Shown here piece after piece: positions 9,101-13,575 of a stretch of 13,575 nt of DNA. The notes under the pieces are model-generated. The model ran no database searches. It saw nothing but the letters and a program-made list of their open reading frames with translations, and was not told the origin of the DNA. Source of the stretch: Candolleomyces eurysporus (lineage: Eukaryota > Basidiomycota > Agaricomycetes > Agaricales > Psathyrellaceae); NCBI GenBank assembly GCA_027579435.1, contig JANBPK010000917.1:1-13575 (forward strand). Reading direction: 5' to 3'. The number at the start of each line of letters is the position of its first letter. The first letter of the stretch is position 1. Both the position numbers and the translations under genes were made by a program.

Positions 9101-9194
9101 GATATAACTCCATAATTTGAGCCCACCGGGTATAGTTGGATCCGTCGAGAACGGGAACGGCGTTGTAGGCGGCATCGGTCTTGGAGTGCGACAT
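3120..9194 (-). CDS. Copia gag-pol polyprotein, 2024 aa
   Basis: A single frame encoding all retrotransposition proteins. Gag (about 1-300) opens with LDGSNYTRW (16-24), has a retrotransposon-gag helical region and ends in a Gln run plus a Lys/Arg/Gly-rich tail; no CX2CX4HX4C zinc knuckle is visible. Residues about 312-820 are an unusual linker including an aromatic-rich segment (about 605-772). The protease has DSGA (Asp830). The integrase has its zinc-binding HHCC (H969, H974, C1003, C1006) and catalytic D1033, D1095, E1131 with 35 residues between the last two. An acidic/Pro-rich stretch follows with RRSGRQVKPP (about 1336) and a basic bipartite cluster (1456-1472). Reverse transcriptase carries YVDD (1708-1711). 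RNase H has D1875, E1918, D1952 and D2001. The start is the ATG at 9194; it sits directly after a TTTTTTTTAG that looks like a splice acceptor. At 2024 aa it is long for copia (commonly about 1300-1500), mostly because of the two linkers. N bases make scattered residues unreadable. Confidence 0.95.
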   Translation of the reverse strand: MSHSKTDAAYNAVPVLDGSNYTRWAQIMELYLLSKSMWQIVDGKITKPTDGEKLEAWNEKSDSAKGLILLKIREDLRNDHMKSDAPKIWADLKTAYGATSDSQIFSWFCEWYKFSIPGSQSPQKEFTHWDLLVSKMKAASVEIPEKILAMQLVATMPPAYSNIVPLMVADINKKELTVDKVKSYMLTEWERKQKPGKKALANRISAVQRKGNAPLFHQQQKATQPTASSSKQRADQPQQQQQQKKEKRQRAGRSKKGKGKGKAKANAADTGSDSESDAPNADNLFASLSLADRIQPATTTSSVADKMSPEEXNFKRIQKNLAXMAIPIGKKTTSKGSSYQNNPFALPFEVQPPINSLEYDPARSQAHYDAVHTPDFXSHFAFPPLASPPRVIPGVTDDLGXXYXKIPKXXIASSSXYXPXYTIGXPRXRGXNSKXSTDPXPPPKAKSTVTLISGRGXISRTVAENSPVXQKETPPSVYPCVEKSRKXAESLEVVKTTETMKTLERANFDSXEQMAPTDEXAMXEMQEXEARDEALFTEDEDEDAVSXCSVPGSRKRXRSLSQDSEEPNSKSDXXXXSIXADFGRTEKXRLXTHGPSAMXXXTYEEXXXMPFVDSPFLVEKXGTXXDETXVVPGKXWYKXDMETNEXIETVWKRSFWITGQLNDFWDDHKKGFHKGKTIRFXPDSYGEIVXXXDMQPEGGFIKPEEYVAVYRNTGLYLDYGKKPISEPRKGYYWLWLPESKMWNEVMKQXVGXFTYDEMQYRQDCSEDSIMGRYXSXSPXSXLSXTQTSTXVTSHSSSSSVFFACISAEIEYLVLRADSSXSEKXKGWIVDSGASQXFTNNRQDLVDYQVIEGKGVTTATSSIXIEGKGTSFLAMYIGGKKXVIRLHPVFYVSSFKEKLLSLGWFLQNGHTMMGDQSAIVLFDENGQPSLEAXPYSHGRTXYRTLPVXXNXXDHFNAHTVVYSAKYETWHQRMGHPSVDVLRKAXKFXKNFXKDLXIPKEXGLCSGCAEGKMTSASFPXSSTRAKHLFEKIHSDLKEFPIKSYHKXKYFISFLDDFSSYCWITLLKTKDDAIKSFRHFVAMVKTQFNSDIKGLMTDFGGEYKSRAFDNLLKELGXKELASAPRTPQQNGRAERLNRTIMDKAEAMRHYASIPQSWWEFSVEHAVHVYNRTPIQRLDFKTPYELXYKEAPDVSHLXVFGCXAWVRVXXESRRNKLSPKXRPMIYLGNXKGVKGFLFMRIADXTVQIGTKXMXDEQAFPKSKDFKLPKYTSXKTKESHDKSDDEPSEFSEEESFTRTRKKDFTHPHHQRDQSPPSDGNGNADDLPERPAEIPEARPQGEPRRSGRQVKPPTRPGNVYGESKAPTQILREVSGEKSWSKAIGEKAKAPPKPKQKEKGNPGPSSAPPLPENVPLPEIPYGEVDDLDTSPGGSDTPGTDTSWDSENMNKTLTRDYVIKEYGKKKWNRVMRRGKRAKAKEQQQKATVADLVRDGGRDFANFLLAQAVPEMDSGKLPNKSPRDWTFRDLQRLPEAEKGEWRKAMSEEIDALKGRRVFDLVELPHGRKAIKGRWVFDIKSDGRKRARYVAKGFSQIEGIDFEALFSPVVRYESVRFVFALAAIYGWYMTAVDVKTAFLYGKLDEEIYMEQPEGFHQKGQERKVYRLRRAIYGLKQAARAWWQELEKSVKKMGFVRLNADSGIFIFRSDQGVVILIAYVDDIIFFGKKSLADEKKAEFMLKWECRDLGTPTEFLSMRIKVDGDKISLDQSVYLEKVLERFGMTNAKAARTPMVEGYYPSKHTGPNNLTLTRKYQSVIGSLLYLMLGTRPDIAYAVTKMAQHCANPTEEHLSKALYIMKYLAGTRNYSLVYEGRRGMAFGLESYTDADYAQDPTHRLSQTGNLVLLASGAVSWKSFTQKSIATSSTEAEYMALFDCVKQVAWLRLLLGELGFPMKAPTPIYVDNQGAIFNASNPVMEKRTKHIEVRYHKIREYVEEKRVSLFYIPTDENPADIFTKPLGRVKFETFRKSLGLVFH
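5388..8261. other. Zone of single-base Ns, mostly at third codon positions
   Basis: Roughly 90 isolated Ns fall here and essentially nowhere else (the only other is at 51). Phased by hand against the gag-pol frame, about 69 sit at third codon positions, where 30 would be expected by chance. They are densest in the gag-protease linker (about 6820-7990). There are none in gag proper (8262-9194) or in the RT/RNase H half (3120-5387). They read as ambiguity calls from several copies, not as gaps. Confidence 0.85.
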
Positions 9195-9347
9195 CTAAAA
9201 AAAAGAAGATGTCAGCGAACTTGTACAGATTTTCCATGATAATAACACATGGAAGAAAAGAATGAGCCGCCACAAGCTTTACCCGTACCTCCAGTCGTAG
9301 TTACCATGTGGTCATGTTACCAAACGAACTGGAGGGATCTCTACGAT
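9195..9347 (-). other. Leader of the polyprotein with an intron-like 3' splice site
   Basis: Reading toward the gag ATG on the minus strand, there is a CTGAC branch-like sequence (9211-9215), then a pyrimidine run CTTCTTTTTTTTAG ending exactly at the ATG (9192-9194). Donor-like GTACGG (9288 leftward) or GTAAAG (9282 leftward) would give an intron of 94 or 88 nt. This looks like a fungal 5'-leader intron. No convincing primer binding site or LTR end is seen, so where the element stops within this stretch is unknown. Confidence 0.4.
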
Positions 9348-10442
9348 CTAAAGCTTCCGAGATGGATCATCAGATCCATCAAGGGTCCTGTCAGGTGCCT
9401 GCGATGATTGATTTTCCTTGTCCGAATCGGACAGAGGAGAGTTAGATCCACCAGGTGCAGATGGAGGAGTATTATTCCCAGGGATTGGCCTGGGAGTATC
9501 AACTCTTCTTTTCTGCGGGATGACGTATCCCTCCGGAGGAGAAGGAGTCCTTCTCATTCCGGATCCTGTTGAGAAATGGCGAGCAAGTGCTTGACCAATA
9601 TTCTCAGGAGGCATTCCTTCCCAACGATTGTTTATGGAAGGAGGCCCTGGATCTCGGGAAACAGCTTCTTGATCGACATTGATGGGGTTATGGCGGGTGC
9701 CAGTCTCCCTGTGTCGTTCCTCACGATTGCTTCCAGATGAGGGTCTGGAGCGGTTGCGAGTAGAAGCTTCCTGCTGACGTGATCCTCTGTTAAGGAGTCC
9801 ATTACCTCGCCCATGTCCGGACCGGACGGGTGGATTATACGGAACTCCTCTAACTGAGTTAGCTGCGTTACCACGATCTGATGGATCTTGGTTCGCTCGC
9901 ACAGTCCGTCTACAAGTAGACGTCCGTCGTGGTAACGGATTCCTCGGCGTAGAATTGTGATTCTGCCTCGGATTCTCATTACTCGACGATAGCAGGTCTC
10001 TAATACTAGCCACTGTTGCGACATTCCTCCGGACTTCCTGACACAGCGCACGGACTTGGTTTCCCAATCGGCGAATGTCAGAACTGTTACGCGTAACCTG
10101 ATTAGGGTACATGCGTCCGAGGATATCGCTAGGGTAGTATTGGTTCCCCAGAAAAAACGGCATGCGAAAGGCTTCAACTGGATGAAAATTCCAGGATGCC
10201 TGATACCGATTTATCCAATCAATCGCATTATTCATTACGTCCACTCGGAAATTGAATGGAGCGTATCGAATAAGCCGATCCGCTGCCACGTGAAGTGACA
10301 TTGTCAGCGACATCCACACTACCCACATAGTCAGCGTCCAGCCCGAGGGCGGAGCGACAGGGTTGTAATGCGGAGCGACAAGCGCGGTGATGAGATCGGT
10401 GCTGCCGAGCTCAGAAACACACACACAAAACACCAACCACAA
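9348..10442 (-). CDS. Hypothetical protein, 364 aa, disordered basic C-terminal half
   Basis: Not recognised. The frame is open for 364 codons with no intron needed. The first 60 residues hold two hydrophobic stretches (MWLVFCVCV and WTLTMWVVWMSLTMSLHV), which might be a signal or membrane anchor, or may show that the real start is a later Met such as one near residue 39 or 49. Residues about 60-150 look folded (WINRYQASWNF, FFLGNQYYPSDILGRMYP) and end in a likely helix (IRRLGNQVRALCQEVRRNV). From about 150 onward it is rich in Arg, Asn, Ser and Pro and looks disordered, as in some gag-like or nucleic-acid-binding proteins. It lies upstream of gag-pol in the same orientation, with 153 bp between, so it could be a retroelement leader ORF, a different element or a host gene. 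None of these is shown by the sequence. Confidence 0.5.
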   Translation of the reverse strand: MWLVFCVCVSELGSTDLITALVAPHYNPVAPPSGWTLTMWVVWMSLTMSLHVAADRLIRYAPFNFRVDVMNNAIDWINRYQASWNFHPVEAFRMPFFLGNQYYPSDILGRMYPNQVTRNSSDIRRLGNQVRALCQEVRRNVATVASIRDLLSSSNENPRQNHNSTPRNPLPRRTSTCRRTVRANQDPSDRGNAANSVRGVPYNPPVRSGHGRGNGLLNRGSRQQEASTRNRSRPSSGSNREERHRETGTRHNPINVDQEAVSRDPGPPSINNRWEGMPPENIGQALARHFSTGSGMRRTPSPPEGYVIPQKRRVDTPRPIPGNNTPPSAPGGSNSPLSDSDKENQSSQAPDRTLDGSDDPSRKL

Positions 10443-10450
10443 CCTGTATA

Positions 10451-11656
10451 CAAGCCGTGTATGGTCACGCGGTGTGAGAGTCAGGCCGCACGAAAGTCAA
10501 AGTGCGAGTTTGTGGGGGTTATAGAGTGAATTAAGAATACTAAGTTCTCTTGTTCTCTCTTTGATACACTCCACTAAACTAGAAGTACCCTAATGCACAA
10601 CTAGTGAGGTTCCTATTCCCAAGTAGTCAAGCCTTATTGACTGCTTAAGTTCCTAAGTTCCAAGATAAAACTGATAGTTCACGCCGTGTGAAATATAAGC
10701 AGAAAAGCTCGATAGATTCGTCGATAAAAACGCAAGTAAAGATAAAAACAACAATGATACGATGATGCCGCTCGAGTCAGTAGTTAGCGTGTATATATAC
10801 TACTTCGAGCCGCGTAAAATTAGATAGACAGACACATGTGATAGACAAGTCATAGCCAATAATAAGAGTCCAAGCAAAAGATAAAGAGAAAATAGAACCG
10901 GGTATTGGTAGAGGCCGCGCCAAGATTGTAGCCGCGCGAGTCAGGCGCGCCTCTGAACGCCAAATTTAGATCACCATTTCCTTTCTGGTGAAGCCGCGTG
11001 AGATGCCGACTGATGATCGAGAGTGGACGGGCATCCTTTCTCCGCGTCCCCTACTCTTGTTGCTAGTCTCAAGCTGCTTGGACAGGTACGGTTGCCTCAC
11101 CCGGCATCACCTGCACCTTTTCACCCGATGCCAACGGTCGGTCTGGTCATTCCCTTGACTCAGGACTCAAGCCGCTTCAGTTCCTCGCGCCGCGTCGGAG
11201 TTTATCACAGCCACCCAGCTGCGCCACCAGCCATGGACTTCGTCGTTTCGAAAGACCACTTGTGCCGCTCCAGCACTTGTACTCGATGAATATGAAGCCG
11301 CCTGATTTCTGAACTTCTCTGGTAGTGCCGCCTGAGAGTCCGGACAGTTGCGTTGTAAAGGTATACGACTTTTCTCAAGCCGCTTCAGTCGAGCCGCCTG
11401 ACTTTTAGCACGGCGTCAACTAAAGTGGCTTCTCCGGTCAGGGTATAATACAACTGGGGCGGCTTCAAGTTGACAGCCTCAAGTAGCTTCAACTCTCGTG
11501 TCCCTAGAGTCGTAGTACTAACTCTTTTCCCTCTCAAGCCGCGTGAACCTTATTGATAGCATAGTTATTCTTGTACTTAGAGACTCAGACCGCGTCATCT
11601 TTATAGTTTATTATCGCGAAAAAGGAACTTATATTCGCTAAAACAGACGCGGTCGT
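10451..11656. repeat. Cluster of about 18 short GC-rich motifs near AAGCCGCNTGA
   Basis: Imperfect copies, mostly on the plus strand, start near 10451, 10482, 10680, 10765, 10807, 10912, 10929, 10991, 11169, 11295, 11325, 11377, 11391, 11536 and 11587. Reverse copies lie at about 10465, 11456 and 11646. AAGCCGCGTGA occurs exactly at 10991 and 11536, AAGCCGCTTCA at 11169 and 11377, and AAGCCGCCTGA at 11295 with near copies at 11325 and 11391. Spacing is irregular (14 to about 195 bp), so this is neither a tandem array nor CRISPR. No convincing gene lies in this 1.2-kb stretch. Subterminal transposase-binding repeats of a DNA transposon are one reading; a regulatory region is another. Confidence 0.55.
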
Positions 11657-11657
11657 A

Positions 11658-12404
11658 TCAGCGGATGGCAAAAATCAAAAATTCCAGCCCTGTGCGGTGG
11701 TTGACATTCACTACCTATGGGTTGTGCTCTGTCAAGCTGGGGAGAACCATATGAAAGATGGTATGTACCTCTCGTTGTATGTGACCAACCACAGCTCGAG
11801 CATCATGGAACGCTGTCAGCTGGGTATTATGTTGCCCGGTCTCCTTTTCTTCACGTGCATCTTCGTGAGTGGCAACCACATCTGCTGTTAGCATGTCCTG
11901 CTCTTCCTTTGACATGGCCTTCCATTTAACACCAAGCTCCTTGCTGACATTGGACGTCTTGATTGGCGCGCTACCAGGTTCTCGCTCTAGAGTTAATATA
12001 AAGCATAGTCAGTAGACTTTGATATCTAAGAAATGAATGTACTCACCTTCATTGAGTCTTCGAGTCTCCGATGAGAGGTATACGTTCCACTTGCTGACAC
12101 GCTTCCGAGGTTTTACTTGGGATTGTGTAATGGCTTGCGTGATGGCACAAACATAGTAATCCAGCTGGTGACCAGGGACTTTGGCCTGCATTACGATTGC
12201 TACTTCATGTAAAGCATCTTGGGCTTTATCAAGGGCTTCCTGCCAGGTGAGGCGCCTCTGAGCACAAAGCTGTTTTAATGTAGCTTTCTCTGCAGTGGTA
12301 AGACGCTGTTGACTTTGGCGTGGTTTGATGATGCCTCGTTTCTTATTTTTTGAGACCTTGCGAAGCTTCATGCGTTTGAGAGAAACCGACGTGACAATAG
12401 CCAT
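11658..12404 (-). CDS. HMG-box-like protein, three exons, 210 aa
   Basis: A likely DNA-binding protein. My exons are 12047-12404, 11769-11986 and 11658-11714. The introns are 11987-12046 (GTGAGT...CTGAC...CTAG, 60 nt) and 11715-11768 (GTACAT...CATAG, 54 nt). Residues about 99-160 resemble an HMG box: a basic KPRKRVSKWNVYLSSETRRL followed by NVSKELGVKWKAMSKEEQ, the LGxxWKxMSxEE pattern of HMG helices 2 and 3. The N-terminus is basic (KRMKLRKVSKNKKR), and residues about 35-75 look helical. After the box comes an AFHDARAVV helix and, only if the second intron is removed, HRTGLEFLIFAIR, which fits the conserved end of similar agaricomycete proteins as I remember them. Without that intron the frame ends at 11715 in a less protein-like tail. 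Start: the ATG at 12404, 43 bp from a TATA box. The stop abuts the GC-rich motif cluster, so the C-terminus may be truncated. Confidence 0.7.
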
Positions 12405-12446
12405 AGTGAGACAGCAGAAAAGGAGTAGATTTTGGGGGAGGAGGGG

Positions 12447-12454
12447 TTTTTATA
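12447..12454 (-). promoter_or_regulatory. TATA box of the HMG-box-like gene
   Basis: TATAAAAA on the minus strand, preceded by CTG and followed by a C-rich pyrimidine stretch (CCCCTCCTCCCCC) before the ATG at 12404. With a usual spacing of about 30 bp, transcription would start near 12420 and give a very short 5' UTR. Confidence 0.5.
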
Positions 12455-12595
12455 CAGGCAAAAAAAACATATCATGTGGAGAGTACCGCAACTAAGGGGT
12501 ACACTGGTAGTTGAGATAGTAGGGTTCGGGGATCAAAAATCATGGGCCTGATGAGCAAGGCGCCAGATGAAGCCAGCCTCAGAGACGGCCAGGCC

Positions 12596-12892
12596 TCACA
12601 TAGTCAACACTTTCACAAATCCCATATTGTCATCAGCATCAGACCCAGAGGCAGCAAAGGCAGTCTCTACGAGCATGACCATGTCATTACTATACCCATG
12701 AGAGCGAAGATAGTCAATAACAGGCAAGGGGAGATGCACGGAGACAGGGAAATCAAGGGTGGGCACGATAGGATCCCTGCACATGATAGTCTGGATCATT
12801 GACCCATTGACTGCGTGGCGATGCATAAAAATGGGAGGGCGTTGATACACCGCCTGCGTGGACACCTTCTCAAATTCGCGAATCTATTTGTA
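12596..12892 (-). CDS. Possible exon of an unrecognised gene
   Basis: The minus-strand frame entering at about 12892 after an acceptor-like ACAAATAG reads as ordinary protein: IREFEKVSTQAV, then a His/Met segment MHRHAVNGSMIQTI, hydrophobic VSVHLPLPVIDYLRSHGY, and an acidic stretch ending in FVKVLTM before TGA at 12596-12598. An ATG inside the frame (MHRHAV) is the first normal start if it is a first exon. Alternatively, an intron at 12548-12599 (GTGAGG...TCAG, 52 nt) would skip this stop and continue in frame to a TGA at 12472-12474. No family is recognised and the upstream exons are not identified. It lies upstream of the HMG-box-like gene on the same strand. Confidence 0.35.
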
Positions 12893-13575
12893 AAGTTTGT
12901 GAAGCGACGTAGATAATTAAAGAGATCTTCTCGAAGGACGGGAAATATAAGAGTTGGAGTTATCCCTGACTGTCAACTAAGCAGACGCCCTAGAGCACAA
13001 AAGAACGTTGAGTAAGATGGTTTCGCGACGACACTTTAAGTTCACGAAGGTCTCGCGAACGTATCTGAAACGCAGTCATACTATTTGAAGTCTAACTAGC
13101 ATGCCTGACCTGGCGAGGTACAATGCTGGAGGGAGTTGTGCACATTATAAGGGAATTCGCCCTGACATTCGCTAAGCAGAAGACTTCACAACGCAGCCGG
13201 TGGCTTCGAGAATTGATGAGCGATCCGCTAAGTCAATAAGCGTTGATGTGACCCGAATTGGAAGGAACGGAAGCAGTGATCAATATCGGACAGCTAATCC
13301 GAAGTTCGTGAACCTGCTCGGAAAACCGGAAAGTACAACTAAAGCTTGTGTAGTCATCTGCCCGAAGCTCAGTCAGCCTGTCCATGGCCAAGAGAAAGAA
13401 AGAGTCAGCAGAGTAGGAAGCAGTGTGGCTTGGTGGAGCCAAGCACCCAAAAGTCAGATCAATTTGTCGGATTAGGTGCGCGAACGGAAGGGCGTGCTCT
13501 CCAGAAGCAATCCTCGGTGAATATCCATGTGGACTCAATAACAGCCGCGTCCAGAACAGGTTCGTGAAGCGCCTG
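12893..13575. other. No supported gene
   Basis: Frames of 73-101 codons open on both strands (13200-13475 and 13346-13567 plus, 13233-13538 minus) overlap one another and show no motif, and I see no splice-linked continuation. A 22-bp imperfect direct repeat (CCCTGAC...CTAAGCAGA) occurs near 12964 and 13160. Otherwise nothing is recognised. Confidence 0.5.

Larger units (their letters stand above)
2764..9200 (-). mobile_element. Ty1/copia LTR retrotransposon, 5' LTR missing
   Basis: One element in minus orientation: gag-pol, a stop, about 37 bp of spacer, a polypurine tract and a 3' LTR. Integrase precedes reverse transcriptase, which defines the Ty1/copia (Pseudoviridae) order. The 5' border is uncertain, somewhere between 9195 and about 9350: the LTR sequence of 2764-3070 does not recur to the right in this window. 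The polyprotein frame has no stop or frameshift over 6 kb, so the family is young or the sequence is a consensus. About 90 Ns lie in 5388-8261. Confidence 0.9.

Noticed and set aside
9292..9308. Possible primer binding site (TGGTAACTACGACTGG after CA on the minus strand)
   Set aside because: The sequence beyond it does not match the 3' LTR, and the match to a tRNA 3' end is only a few bases.
9333..9337. AGGGA, matching the five bases left of the 3' LTR (2759-2763), as a target site duplication
   Set aside because: There is no LTR end next to it; a 5-mer match within a kilobase is expected by chance.
9420..9432. Perfect palindrome GTCCGAATCGGAC
   Set aside because: Lies inside a coding frame, is short, and has no partner or terminator-like context.
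11023..11289. 88-codon plus-strand frame
   Set aside because: Lies within the motif cluster, has Pro/Ser-rich composition, and no domain or splice-linked continuation.
10451..11656. CRISPR array or tandem satellite
   Set aside because: Motifs are 11 bp, imperfect, irregularly spaced and in both orientations.
12964..13180. 22-bp imperfect direct repeat (CCCTGAC...CTAAGCAGA) about 196 bp apart
   Set aside because: Only two copies with mismatches and an indel; too weak to call an element.

Overview
This window looks like a transposon-rich piece of a filamentous basidiomycete genome, most likely an agaricomycete. The reasons are several host-type genes cut by very short introns (49-96 nt) with GTGAGT/GTATGT-like donors and CTGAC/CTAAC branch sites close to the acceptor, a large fungal-style Ty1/copia retroelement, an HMG-box-like small gene and a compact kinase-like gene. 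No bacterial features, tRNAs, rRNAs or CRISPR arrays are visible.

Layout. (1) Positions 1-1698, plus strand: the 3' part of a multi-exon gene of unknown function with a Pro/Ala/Ser/Lys-rich tail. It carries an ambiguous base that breaks its frame and one in-frame stop. (2) Positions 1848-2763, minus strand: a four-exon kinase-like gene whose 5' exon runs straight into a retrotransposon LTR. (3) Positions 2764 to about 9200, minus strand: a Ty1/copia element. It has a 307-bp 3' LTR (TGT...ACA) with TATA box and poly(A) signal, a polypurine tract, and one uninterrupted 2024-codon gag-pol frame (gag, a long extra linker domain, protease, integrase, reverse transcriptase, RNase H). No matching 5' LTR is present to the right, so the element is 5'-truncated or mis-joined. 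(4) Positions 9348-10442, minus strand: a 364-codon frame of unknown function with a disordered Arg/Ser/Pro-rich tail. (5) Positions 10451-11656: about 1.2 kb without a convincing gene, holding some 18 scattered copies of a short GC-rich motif close to AAGCCGCNTGA, resembling subterminal repeats of a DNA transposon. (6) Positions 11658-12404, minus strand: a three-exon HMG-box-like gene with a TATA box, followed by a possible further exon at 12596-12892. (7) Positions 12893-13575: nothing recognisable.

The most informative observation is that the roughly 90 single N bases lie almost entirely in one half of the retroelement (5388-8261), and about three quarters of them fall on third codon positions of the gag-pol frame. 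They behave like ambiguity calls from several closely related copies collapsed into one consensus. In effect they record synonymous divergence, and so purifying selection, across the element, including its undescribed gag-protease linker. All calls rest on reading by eye; no homology search was possible.
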